From contig VYZI01000033.1 of assembly GCA_013397695.1 (NCBI GenBank), forward strand, positions 821,588 to 885,587: 64,000 nt of DNA. The letters run 5' to 3'. The stretch is from Centropus unirufus (Eukaryota; Chordata; Aves; Cuculiformes; Centropidae). Position 1 is the stretch's first letter. Every line of letters begins with the position of its first letter. Positions 50,531 through 62,770 of this stretch are shown here, one piece after another. The position numbers were made by a program, and so were the translations under genes. The notes below the pieces were generated by a model. That model searched no databases, was not told the origin of the DNA, and worked only from the letters and a program-made list of their open reading frames with translations.

Positions 50531-52624
50531 CTATTTTCAAATCTGTTGTGTTCACATGTTCTCAAAAATTAGCTATTTAAATCTTAATCCACTGTCCTTT
50601 TTGAGATGCTTCTGTTTACCTAAGTAGAAAACTGAAACGTGCTGCCTAATTATGTATTTTCTTTATCATGCTAATTAAATTATTAATTAATTGGTCTCAT
50701 AATCTTTGAAACATGATTCATAGTAGTGACAAATGTAACATAGAAATGCATTTTACACAGAGCAGGAGGAAATCATCTGAAATGCCACTGTCCAAAATAT
50801 AATTGGAATGGACAACTAAAATTTTCCACTCCAAACCATTTTGTTCTGGTATTCAACTGTGCCCATCATGGCATGTTTGATGCTACACTCCTGATGTGTT
50901 CAATTAGAAAAAAATAAATTAAATGGTACTATTTCAAAACAATATAGAGATCTTGAGTTAAGTGAATATAAATTTCCTATATCTTTACACATAATAAAAT
51001 GACAGCAAATAGTTACAAACTAAATCAAAGCACTTTAATTCAAAATAACCTAAAAAACCAACCATTTAAAAAGATGTTAATTAACCCTGCAGGGTACATG
51101 CAGGATTTTAAATGAGTCCTAACGATGTCCAGCTTAATGCTAAGAACTTATAAAATGAGCTATCAGGGCCTATTAGTGCATTGTAATGGCTTAGATACTT
51201 GAAGAAGTGACCCTAAAATCTCTATTCTGACCTGACTTTCAGGAATGGGGCAGAAGATTGACCTTCACACAATATGATCAGCAAAGGATCTAAAAAATGT
51301 ATCTCTCTGTTATGTGAAACCACAGTTTTATTTACTCAGGCATGTTCACTTAGGAGTTAAGGTCCACTCAAGCATCATTTCAGGGTTAAAGGTTGTAGTA
51401 TAAAGCCATTATGTTTTCAAGCAGAGTAGCTTGCTACTATTTGTCTTGCAGTAATATCACAATCAGACATTACCTTTTTAGCTTGGCCCAGCGGTGAGTT
51501 TAAGACCCTGGCACACACATTGTAAAACAGACTGGTACTTCCCACAAATCATTCAATCTCTTGTTTGCTAAACTTTAGACTGGTATATACATTCTCTATG
51601 CTATTATCTATAGGTGCATACAGAGTTTTGAAAAGGTTTATGACCTGTGATCCTACAGAAGGCATATTTATGCAATAATTACGTTGATTCTATGTTCAAC
51701 GTACAATCAACATACTAAAAAAAAATAGGTTGGCTTTCAGGTTAAGCTTCACAATGGGGTCAGTGTCTCTGTCTCAGAAAACTGAATAAAGTAACTTTAG
51801 AAGTACACACAAGAACAAGAAGGATTTCTAAAGTTCTCATTCAACACTTGTGTAAAATTCCTTGCTATTGTTTATCAGTTCCCCCTATTCATGACGTACC
51901 TGTTCTGATTTAAGAACATCTCTTGATCATGGGCTTATTAAATTAAGGCTTGGTACAAGTGTAGGTTTGATCAGAAGAGAAGTAGTGTTTATAAGACTAT
52001 TCACAACAACTAGCTTACAATGATGCTTGCAATAGATACAATAAATCACAAAATGTGAACCAGTGCTAGCAACACGTTTGGAATGTGCTAACAAGGTGCG
52101 GGTTCATATATTTGTATTTCATGCCTCTTTGAGAGATGCCATAGGCTGTAAACACATTTTGCCACATGCAATATACAAACTATCCATGCTTTGAGGCAGA
52201 TCTTGAGGAAAGCCACAGCACTACATTTTGCAACTTACATTACTAAAATCAGTAGTTCAAAGAGCAACAATTTTTTTAACCATAACATTTTTGTAACAAA
52301 AGGTACAAAACCTGCATTCTTCCTAAAGCAACAGAATCCTGATTTGTATATTCTTTGGACACACACAGGGATACTGAAATCTACCACCAGCTGCTATATT
52401 ACTGTATGCAATTTGACCATTATACACTTTATAGACAATATCTATATACACATTTTAAAACAAAATAAAATTATGAAATATCAGATCACTCAGACTGTAT
52501 TAGACATATTATACATAAGATGCAGAGTACTTAAAATAAAATTATTGTTTCTGAGTAACTTTTCTTCAAAAGCATACTTATCTCAGCAATTGCTATCTCA
52601 CCATTGCCAAATGAAGCAACTGAC
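50528..52624. other. AT-rich stretch between two CR1 relics, no gene recognised
   Basis: Unique AT-rich sequence. The 145-codon plus-strand frame starting at 52191 runs into the CR1 relic, shows no domain and is probably accidental. 51.08-51.25 kb has a CNE-like texture but no motif cluster that stands out. Confidence 0.6.
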
Positions 52625-53080
52625 CTGAGCTCCTCCGATGACGTGGTGACCTGCATAGTAGGTGACGGAAAGTCTGTGGATGTTGCCTACCTGGACTTTA
52701 GTAAAGCCTTTGACACTGTCCCACAGCATACTCTGGGAAAACCTAACTGCTCAAGTCTTAGACAGGTATACCCTTCATTGCATATAAAACTTCCTGGATG
52801 GTGGGGCCCAAAGTGTTGCGGTGAATGGAGTTAAATCCAGTCAGAGGCTGGTCACAAGTGGTACTCCCCAGGGTTCAGGGTTGGGTCTAGTTATGTTCAA
52901 TACCTTTATTGATGATCTGGATGGGGGATTGAGCGCACTCTTATTACGTTTGCAGACACCAAGTTGGGTGCGAGCATTGATCGGCTCGAGGACAGGAAGG
53001 CTTACACAGAGGGCTTTGGGCAGGCCAGATCAATGGGCCAACAGCAACTGGGGTTCAACAGAGCTAAGTGTCAAACAATT
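52625..53080 (+). pseudogene. CR1 LINE ORF2 fragment, broken reverse transcriptase
   Basis: The fragment encodes the central reverse-transcriptase region of a non-LTR retrotransposon. The first frame has VDVAYLDFSKAFDTVPQ, the palm motif carrying the first catalytic aspartate. A frame change and stop follow near 52745-52785, and the next frame has VNGVKSS, TSGTPQGS and FNTFIDDLD. The catalytic FADD-type motif survives only as FADTKLG in a third register near 52950, one aspartate short. Similarity fades after GCTAAGTGTC. The copy is truncated at both ends and cannot encode a working enzyme. It is older or more damaged than the 3' copy about 2 kb upstream. Confidence 0.95.
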
Positions 53081-56000
53081 AGAAGAATGGCAGACATCTC
53101 ATCTGACCAGTCATAGGAAGGCAATGAACACAAAGATACCTAGAAATCTGGTTCTCTTGCTGGCCCTGTGAGAAATATTATTTGTCCCAGCCATCTTGAA
53201 GCTGAGCTAGCATAGACTCCTTTCCACATTTAACTTCCAGTGTCAGCCCAGTTATTCTCAGCGTAAAAACCTGTCTGCATCCATTGTAATGCTATCCAAG
53301 GTTCCTTCCTGACCAATCCAGTCTCTCTCTTATAAAAAACCCTCATCAAATACATCTTTCCTCCTCCCCTTCTCGTCCAGCCACTATTGTTTTGCTCATT
53401 CTTCTCTCCCACATGCCAACTGTTAAAGGACTCTTCCTGACTAGGCTTACTGCCTGTTCCACTCTTTCCTGTCTTCATCTGACCTTAGCCTCAGAAAGCA
53501 ATATGGATCCCATAGTTACACTATGAAGTCTTGTGGAAGAATTAAAAAAAACTATGTAAAGATTAAGAGCAAATAATTGTACCAGTATCTGCCACCATAA
53601 TTCCAACTGTTAAAATATATGCACAAAATTTACAAAATCTATAAAATATGAAATATAGGAAAGAGGTAACATACATTAAGCATTAACTGTATTACTTAAG
53701 AATTCCTTTTTGGAATATCAAGTATTAAATCAGCTTTGTTGTCTACTTCTATGCTAGCATTCATTCAAATTCCCAATTTAAAAAGAGAAGAAAAAGTAAA
53801 ATTTGCTACTTATTACTATGCCAAGTTTCAATTGTCACACTCCTTATTCAGCACTAAAAACATTTCAATAGTTACCAGATTCTCACCTCATTCAGATTAA
53901 AATAATTCTTTTTTATCACTTTTAAGGAGAAGACAATGTTTCTTATTCATCTGACACGCCCTGCTGAAGACAATGAGATTCTTTGTATTATTAAGGGAAG
54001 TAAAATTTGACTTGTACTAAAAACAATTGAAAAAAATATGACAGTAATTCAAAAGCTGACAATGCTTTCAAACATTTGGGGAAAGATGGCACATTGCAGT
54101 TCTAGTTTCAGCATCTTACAATATTTATGTCACCAATAAGATCCTGTTTCAGGCAAGGTCAAAGTAAATTGTCAGGTAGAAGTCTTTGATAACATCTTAA
54201 TAAAAAAAACTGTTAAAAAATATTTATTTTCTTCTTCCATAAATATAATGTGAAAATGTATATAATTATGTGACTAATAATTATATATATCCACACACAC
54301 ACATATACATAAACTTTTTAAAGCCTTTGTCAATTAGACTTTTTTACTTAAAAATCACAAGATAACATCTTCTTAACAGTACATGCATATTTCTCATTTT
54401 GGAATAATAAACACTTGGCAATTACAAATCAAATCCTCTGATTTGTAAAAGGATCTTGACGGATATAATTGGACTCATTTTCAGGATTCTGTCTATTTCT
54501 TTTTTACAGTTCACACTCAACTGTTACAACAGTTGTACAAAGTTCTTTAAATGCCAAACCTTGACAATTCTGTTTATTCTTAAAAAAATTTCTTAGAAAC
54601 AATTAATATATGAAAACAGAATTTTCATTAATTGTTCTCATTAATCAACAGTTCAGTCTGATTCTAGATCAGACTCCCAGAATTATCTGGCGTAGCATCG
54701 ATTTTCCCCTTCTGTTAGGCTGTCACTGTAATGAACAATAAAATGTGTGGCTGTGTAATTAATTACTAAATATTTACCATATGATTTTCTGAAGAACACA
54801 AATAGAATCCTCAAAAGAAAAGGCTACAGTCATTAAAGGAAAAGTAGTATTTGAAATAATGAGAACTGCAACAGATTTAAAGCACTCAGATAATTTTATT
54901 CTATATTGTTCTGTTGTACATTCTGTCACCAAAACCACCTATTTGTTATTCTGTATTATATATATTGATTGTTATCACAATTACTTCTGACTGCAAAAGG
55001 AAAACATGAGGCGTTATAACTTGTGTGTTAAGCTCCAGGAGACAGGCAATGGGCATTATGCAAACACACATTGTAAAGCATTTATCAGTTAGAACAAAGA
55101 CCGCACCGAACAAGGGTTTTGTAGGAAATTGATCTTGAATATGTACTTAATGCCACTACTATAATTCCACATCTTTGCAATGCTAGGTATGACAGAATGT
55201 TTCTAGTTCTGGAACAGGAAAATTCAGTGGGAATGGGAAGCAGAAAGACTTCTCTTTGAAGTGCTTTGAAAATAAGGAAAAGAATCCAACTGAGCAAAGA
55301 GTAAGCAGGTATTACTTGGGGAACTATCAAAAGCTGTCTGCTCTCCCTTGATTCATATGATTCTAGTTTCTTAGTGTACACCTGGGTTTTTTCCTTAAAA
55401 TTATGATAAATTCAAAGACAGATTATTTTACAGTCCATTTAGAAACTACCATAGAGATCTTCACTTTCAATTGCCAAACCTGTACAGCCATTTTATTCTC
55501 AGGTATCATTAATCATTTTCTTGGTCTTACTGCCTTTTATGAGTCGCTATACAACTTTAATAAGCAGCTTAAAATCACTGGAGGATGTTGCCTGCTACCA
55601 TTTAAATGTAATTACTTTTAAGTCAAGGCTTACAAAGCTGTTCTCATTTTAATGCCCAAATTTTATACTAAGTAAATAGTCTTTCTTCATGAGAAAAGTC
55701 CCAAAATTCTCTAAGAGTGTGACTGCACAGAACAGAGGAAAATTAAACTGCTGTATGCACTTGTTCCTAAATATTCACAAGCCCTTTAACTTGATAGCTG
55801 TGAGGGTTTTTTATAAATAAACAATAGAAACTGTGTTTTACAAAATATAAATACAGATTTTAAAAAAATGACAAGATTCTTGCCACCAAAAAAAAAAAAT
55901 TTGAAGACAGGCTACAGTTCGTACCTCAGACCCATGGATTTTCAACCTTTTTCAAAGTTTATTGTTAAGGTAAAAATAGATGCAACCAAACCAGCCCATG

Positions 56001-57926
56001 CTATCAATTCCAGTCCCCTGCCCTGACCTGATAAGAGTTATTTTATATAAATAATTAAATTTCAGTTTTTACACTTTCTCACAGATCTGTGTTTGAAAGC
56101 GATGTCTACTGATCTCATCTGGCAAAGACAGAAACGTCAGAGTTCATACACATCGAGAGTTCACTGCCGCCATGTAAATAACCACAAAGGTCCAATCAAA
56201 ATCAACCAAATAAAAGCCTCTCCAGAAAAATATTTTCTGATAAAATCTAAGGGTAAAACATCTTCCTCTGTTATGTTAACTTAGGAACATGTCAGAATTG
56301 ATTCAGATTCATTGTCACCAATTAAACCTCCACCACAGGAGATGCATAGCTGCACACTCCTTCCTCACAGGGAATTTATACTGGTTAGTTTTCAACAGAA
56401 AGTACAGCACACAATTTTAAAAGCAGATTAGGATTGTGGACAAAATTATCAAATTAATTCTTACTAGTAATAAAAAACCCTATCTAACTGATAAAGCTCA
56501 TTTTTAGCAGAGTCTTTAACCACACAGACGAAAGGAAATAATATTTCACAATTTCAAAATAAGAACCAATATACAGGAAAGATCAGGATCCTGTATGCAA
56601 GCTGCTTGGCTGCACTATGTTTCGTTATGATGACATTGCAGTATCTTTAGCTTGGCAGAATTTATACCAGAGTGCTTATTGGTAAAGGGGCTTAAAAATA
56701 TACAGAATTTTAGCTGCCTGCATAGGTAAATTTCATTTATCTGGCCATGAGCTTAGAAGAAGGCACGCATAAAGTTGCTGTTTTCATGTTCTAAAGTCAT
56801 AGATACTGGCAGATTGCAGTGGTTTTTTTCCTGACACACTGTCACCCAGTACATTTAGTAGTACTGTTTCTAATCATACTATCCAAAAGAAGCTCCAGTG
56901 AATGAGCACATACAAGCCCTGAGACAATTCTCTTTGCTAATTCAGGTACCTTGGCTTCCCCTACTTTCATGAAACCACCTGACAAGTGTTATAGCCACTA
57001 GATGTGCCTAAAACTCAATAAATTCTACATAAAATCTGCAGCTGTCACATAGAAGGTTAAAAAAATAATATTCCTTCCATAGTTTTTGATGGACACAGTC
57101 AAAGCATTTAAATAAAGAAAAGGATGTGAGAATGAGAATGCATCAGGTTAGGAACTGAAACTCCAAAGATATGGAGAATGCCACCTGTGCTGAATTCCAG
57201 TCCGTTCTACGTCACTTGTGTAGAAATGCCTCCTTACCTGATGAAGGATTACATTTTATTGTCACAGCACATAGAGTTCAGTTCAGCAATGTCCGAGTCT
57301 CTTTTCTGACACAGCCCTAAGTTGTTCACTTTAGATAATACAAATGGATAGCGATAAAAATGAGCGGGAGCTCCTGAAAATGTAGTACTGCACAACTTAA
57401 CAAAGAGCCCAGAATAAACCTGCACATGGAAGAGGTTAGAAGTCAGGTCTGCTAGTGGCCCTCAGCATACCATCATTGTAAGTTTTCTTGGTTCTGTCTC
57501 TCATGTCTACCCCACGAACAGATCTGTAACAAATCTAGAGGTTTATGAGACTTCCTACCTGTAAAATGGATCCAGTATCTATTTCACAGACAGAAATTTA
57601 TTGTACAGATTAGCTAATATGAAAAAGTGGCTTTTTGGGAGTAGAGTGCTATATTTACCTTCTTCTGACCTGATATAAAAAACACATTTAAACAAGACAA
57701 CAAAATACTGCCTTAAAACTTTGGGACTGGCCTAAATATAAAGGAAAACCTAAAAATAATTTTAAAAATCTAGACAGTAAAATGCACATTCAGCCAGAAA
57801 AAGCATAGATGGAAAGAAAATTAATTTGCACAGTACCATTCACAGTTCAACAATAAATATCAATAGACATGGAGTTAGGGTTAAAAAGCATAATAGGCTC
57901 AAGTAACTTTCTTTTTAGTCCACAGG
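53081..57926. other. AT-rich non-coding stretch, no gene recognised
   Basis: 53.2-53.5 kb is pyrimidine-rich. A TA/CA mixed microsatellite lies at 54280-54310 and an A13 run near 55.89 kb. 54.63-54.79 kb contains a GTAATTAATTAC palindrome near an AACAAT motif. A minus-strand frame of 98 codons at 55.1-55.4 kb has no recognisable domain. Confidence 0.6.
54280..54310 (+). repeat. mixed TA then CA microsatellite
   Basis: TA units pass into about seven CA units and then ATATACATA. A short compound dinucleotide repeat. Confidence 0.85.
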
Positions 57927-57982
57927 AGTTGGACTCTGTTCTGGGTCCCTTCCAATTCAGGTAATGATATGATTCTGTGAAT
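57927..57982 (+). mobile_element. CR1 LINE 3' tail remnant
   Basis: GTTGGACTCTG, GGGTCCCTTCCAATTCAGG and ATATGATTCTGTGA occur in the order seen at the extreme 3' end of CR1 elements, with substitutions. Only about 55 bases remain. The gap between the first two motifs is shortened. The order and spacing make chance unlikely, but the piece is too short to assign a subfamily. Confidence 0.75.
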
Positions 57983-58063
57983 ATGACCTGCAGAATTCCA
58001 TTTGCGAAGTGCAAGAAGCACAAATGCATTTGATTACTACCAAATTACCAAAGAAAACACAAT

Positions 58064-58080
58064 CAAAAAAAACCCAACAA
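58064..58080 (+). repeat. A-rich tract interrupted by CCC
   Basis: A8 then CCCAACAA, a small example of the C-interrupted A-tract class. Confidence 0.6.
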
Positions 58081-58734
58081 TAACATTTGCATTATTTTAC
58101 ATTCTCCTGCATTCATGAAATGTCTGGAGATAAGACATAAGAAGACTAATGCCATCCTATTCTAGTTTTTGCTAGAACACCAAACATGTCCCAAAACCAG
58201 TACATATCTCTCTGTAGCTGGAGCTCTACTTCAGAACATCAAAGAACTAGAAGACAAAACTATGTACAGAAGCTTAGATAGGATACATCTGTAGTCCAAA
58301 TTATTAAAAAATGGCTTTCAGGAAGTTATATGAAAGAAAAATCATCAGGTGACTTGCAGAACAGAAGACAATAATGCATTCTATAATTATGTATAACATT
58401 TCATTCAGTTCACTCCCTCCCTCATCGTCACTAAAAACTCAAAACAGATTCAGGTCTTTCATTCTTTTGTTGCATATTCCATGATAAAATACAACAACAA
58501 AAAATAAATTATATATTGCAATTAAAAACAACATTCACAAGATCAACAAGGTAGGAGGCTTGTGTATAGAGCAGAACAAGTAAATGTCTTATGTCAAAAC
58601 TTTAGGAAGCCTTCTGACAATTTCCTGCAAAATACAGTTTGAACAAAATTTAAGATAATGCAGAGCTGATCAAGAAAACCAATTCTAGAGAATAATTCTC
58701 AATTATTGTAAAAGCAGGTGATTTTATTCGGTGG

Positions 58735-59190
58735 AGTTTCCGTAAATGCCTACACCAGATTGTCTGTTCAGTGTTTTCATTAATCACGTTGATGGTGGAA
58801 GGAATATGATTTTTAAGTTAGCAATGTATCAATTCAAGAAGTCCAGTATGTTAGAAAGACAGGCTTCAAAGGACAAAAGTAATGAATGGGGAAATGTCTG
58901 GAAACAGGAAAAAGCTCAACAGGGACAAGTACCAGGTGTTGCACTTGGGTAAGAACAATGAGCTATATAAATAAACAATCAGGAATACCTGATCTCTTCT
59001 GAAGACGACTAGGATCTTATGGCAGGTCAAAAGCTCAACCTGAATCAACAAAGTCATGCTGTCGTAAAAGAGGAAAATACAATATTGGGATTACAGGCTG
59101 TAAAATACAAAATCTAGTTTACGTAGTGCTATGAAGGTGTCAACTGAACTACTGTGCAGTACTCCACACTGCAGCCACTGATGAGACTAC
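58735..59190 (+). pseudogene. old CR1-type LINE ORF2 fragment, reverse transcriptase C-terminal part
   Basis: The beginning reads in one frame as an FxVFINHVDGG segment, matching the FNxFINDLDxG motif before the catalytic site. Further on, AACAGGGACAAGTACCAGG and GTGTTGCACTTGGGTAAG give the NxDKYQVLHLG motif typical of CR1 and L3-type ORF2. Past a stop and frame changes, AAAGCTCAACCTGAATCAAC and AAAGAGGAAAATACAATATTGGG match the KLNxSQQ...KKANxILG region. The end has AACTACTGTGCAGTACTCC, the LEYCVQxW segment. Four ordered matches in several registers support an ancient, heavily mutated copy distinct from the one at 52.6 kb. It is not functional. Confidence 0.88.
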
Positions 59191-60668
59191 GTTAGAAAAC
59201 AGAGGAATACCCCACATGATGTGTAAGACAGATCCCAACAACACCTTTGTATAATACCAGACAAGTTAGCTATCCAAAGATGTACCCCAAGCAAGGCCTT
59301 TCTTGAGCATGTTTTGCATCTCATGCCCATATATTTGTGAATCGCAGCACTAAAAAGCATGGCTAGAACATGGCCAGTAAAAGGAATGGTGAAAACAAAA
59401 AGAACAATCACAAAGGAAAATGCAAATTCCAATCAAACTGTAACAACTTACTGTACATCAAGTTAAATTAAACTAATTTGAAAATATTTATTTCAATTAT
59501 TCTCAAATTTGAAATATTTTAGGAGAAATACGTGAAGTATATTAAAAGGCTAAGCTTAATTAATAACAGAGTACATCATAAGGGGATACGTACCATTGTT
59601 ATCTCACCATATCTCAATTAAAAAGGTGATTAAGGCAAGCTATCTACAAGTAAACGTCCCAGAAAGAATTAAAATAATTCATACTGTTCACCTTCAACCA
59701 AACTAATTTAAGAAGTTATACCCTCTTTTCAAATACTTGTAATGATTTTAAATTTAAAAGATCCAGCTTCTCATTATAATTCATGGAACACTTTAAAAAA
59801 TGCTTTGTAATATAGAAGGTTAACACCAGTGCATAAAGTCAGACCAAGCACATGCAGTAAACTTAGAAACAAGTTTAGGCCAATGATTTTTATAAAGATT
59901 AAGACAGCGGATCCAATCCAAAATCAAGGCGCCACGGCATAAAGCATTGCTCAGCAATAGAGGAAAACAACTGCAGTTGCTCTAATAGTTTTATTTATTT
60001 TTTATCAAAAGATTCTCATTGGAATATCCTGAACAGATGAACCAATTATTACAAGAACTTCAAACTGACCAAGGAAGAAAGAAGGCACACAGAAGAGCTC
60101 AGATGGGCTTTTTCAATTCCTGTTTGTCTGACTTGGTGCCATGTTTGAAAGTCTGGGGACTGACACAGGTTATGTTGGCTTACGTAGTAGAAAAAAAACA
60201 CTTCAGCAGAAACAGATCCCTAATGACAGTTACAATTATTCTTTTTGCATATAATCTCCTGATAAAATGAAGATTTTGGTAAGTGGGGGAAAGTGGAAGA
60301 TTGCAGGACAGTACTTAAAACAGACAGATTGCCGAGTTCCGTCAGAGAACAGTTTCATAAAAACAATTCTGGTAGCAAAAGTATTTAAAAGGTACCTGCT
60401 TCTCCCCATATACTTATTTTCTGCTCCACTCCATACGCTTTCTGCTGGTTATGTCAGTGTGACTGCTTGGTATGATGCTGTAAGCTGAATCAGTGAAGTG
60501 AATTGGATGGGGGAGGGAGGAAACAGCTATTTTTTTCTTAACCCTGATCATGAAATGTTTTATTTAAAAGGAAGCTGCATAGTGAATAGTAAATTGTAGG
60601 TATCATAAATACGATATTTCATTAAAAACGACATGTATCATTCCTATCCAAACACTCTTCCAGTCAAT

Positions 60669-61142
60669 TTATTTTTTGTTGCAGACTTTTTTTCGACAGG
60701 GTGTGACTTGGTAAACAATTTCAGTCTGCCACACCGGTGGAATGAGAGAAGGCTCAGAAGACAATGAGTGGCAGTTCCTCAGGTGAGAAAACCCACTGAG
60801 GCTTGGAGAGGCAGGAAGCATATTCAAGTCGGTGCGCTTTTCATCACAGAAAACAAGGCGTTTCCTCTTCTTAAAAAAGAGGGAGAAACTTCCAAAAACT
60901 TCCTGAAAAATGCAATCCGCTCCTTTGTTGATTCTAGGTAATGTGACATGAAATGCAGGAGCGCTCTGCTGCCATAAAGGATGCCACCCTATGGTTTTCT
61001 CCAGGGTAGCTTGATAGCTTCTATCCTTCCAGGCATGATAAATCAGTAACTGCCACCACCTCTCCATAGAGGAGCTCAGATACCTTTGATTCACCCAGTG
61101 AGAGCTCTGCAGAAACAAGTCGGTCTCTGAGTACATCATCAT
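60669..61142 (-). other. 157-codon open frame, unknown, coding status unproven
   Basis: Apart from frames running through a microsatellite or a CR1 relic, this is the longest open frame here. It lies in a stretch with more G+C and CpG than its surroundings. The predicted protein begins MMMYSETDLF, has seven tryptophans (RWWQ, AWKD, GWHPLWQQ, VWQTE), a basic KKRKR block near residue 90, and no signal peptide or membrane segment. An in-frame TAA precedes the start by one codon, so the start is fixed. An AATAAA overlaps the stop codon. No splice or promoter signal is clear and I recognise no homologue. In 64 kb of six-frame sequence a frame this long can arise by chance. Confidence 0.15.
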
Positions 61143-62356
61143 ACGTTACTAGCAGGAAAGCCAACACATCCTCTCCCTCCAGTTATTTGAGAGGAAGGAA
61201 GAAGGAAGGAAAAGTTGATCCTTTTTTTTTAAAGCAATTTTTTTTAGTAAAGAAAAAGGAATTACAGAACTACCAATTTAAAAAAGCATAGTTGTAAAAT
61301 TATTGCAATCTGAAAAGAAAGTGAAAACTAAAAAGAGAAAATTCATTTATGTCAATATTTTTTCTCAGCAGACATTTCCCCCAAAAAAAACGAGCATAAA
61401 CTAGAAATTAAATAAAAATCCTTTTCTCTTGTTATTTTCCTTTAAAAAAATAATACAATGGGGCAAAAATACTCTCCAATGTAGCCAGCTCATTTATTTG
61501 AAATAAAAGCATTTTAAAAAAAACCAAATTTTTCCAACACAAATGTGCCTCAGAGGTTGGAATTTCAAAACCTAAAATTAGCACAGACAAAAACAGTTCA
61601 AAAGATGGTGAGTAGGTGTTTTGTAGCTGTATCCAGACACTATGTTCTCAGGAAACTGTGCCACATTTTTCAGTGATAAAATTCATTAAAAAAATAAATA
61701 AGTCAAGAAAACAAACAAATATCCAATTCTACTTTTTCTGGATTTCACTTGGGTTACCTGTTTTTCATGTATAAAGAAAGGCCACAGAATTTGAAGCTAT
61801 CTTATCCATCAACCCCAAACTAAAAGCTGAAGACTGCAGGATCTACTTGCCTACAGAAGCAACAGCTTTGGAATATGTGCTGGGGTAGCTCTGTAACTGT
61901 AGCACCCTCTGCTGCTTTTTTAGTTCCAAAACATGTAATTGTACACAACCAAGTAGAAAACAATGAGCATGCATCAATCACGGTATTTCTGGGAAATGGT
62001 TATATTATTAACTAATGCCATGTGTACTTCACAAGAAAATATTTTGCTGTTACATATAGCATATTTGCAATTTTATACTACTTGAACACTCTGGAATATG
62101 TTGTTTCTATGTTAGTATTGGGTAGATTCTAGATGAAAATTCCCAAAAATGTTGCACTTCACTGCTTATCGTTCTCCTTTACAGACACCGTGGCTTGCTT
62201 TGACTGGTTGCAGTCAGTAAAGAGGATTATATTTTGGCCTTTGATCATTTAACTTAATTTAAATACAGACATAATTTGAAATTAGCACTGTAGGGATATA
62301 ATTATACAAGCCATTCAGCTATAACTGCATTCCCCCACTAGGAAAGGTAGGGAAAG

Positions 62357-62770
62357 GTGATACTCTCAGGAGCTCATTCTTGCAGAATTTTTCTTGCTTT
62401 TTGGACAGGCTGTTGCAGAAGAAATTTTTTTTTTTCTGCAAGGATGAGCATAGTATGTGGCTCCAGGAGCCAGCTGATGCTAAGCCCCGATACCACTACA
62501 GAACCTTCTGCTTGGGATCCATCAGTTCTTTTACAGAACTATTTTAGGACTAGAAATAGTCTCAGGATGTACCTTCCTTATAACAGATGGCGTAATGTTG
62601 TGCAAAATGAACAGACTGATCATTTCCTTCATTCCAGTCCTCTTTCCCCTGCCTCCTGTTTATCCATAGAATCAAAACTGAGTGAAGTGCATTTAGTATT
62701 GCATCCTGTCTATGTGGAGAATTCATTAAGTTTTCATGTGGAAACTGCTCTCACAAAGGATGAACAGTAG
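62357..62770 (+). other. 137-codon open frame, unknown, coding status unproven
   Basis: The frame contains a T12 run (an FFF stretch) near its start and no recognisable domain, signal peptide or repeat. The region is somewhat richer in G+C than its flanks. Nothing marks an exon boundary, and the poly-T run argues against a real N-terminus. Most likely a chance frame. Confidence 0.08.

Noticed and set aside
52191..52628. 145-codon plus-strand frame running into the CR1 relic
   Set aside because: No domain, AT-rich composition, and the end overlaps the CR1 fragment by chance.
53190..53490. Continuation of the CR1 relic beyond 53080
   Set aside because: Sequence after GCTAAGTGTC no longer follows the CR1 order; pyrimidine-rich and unassigned.
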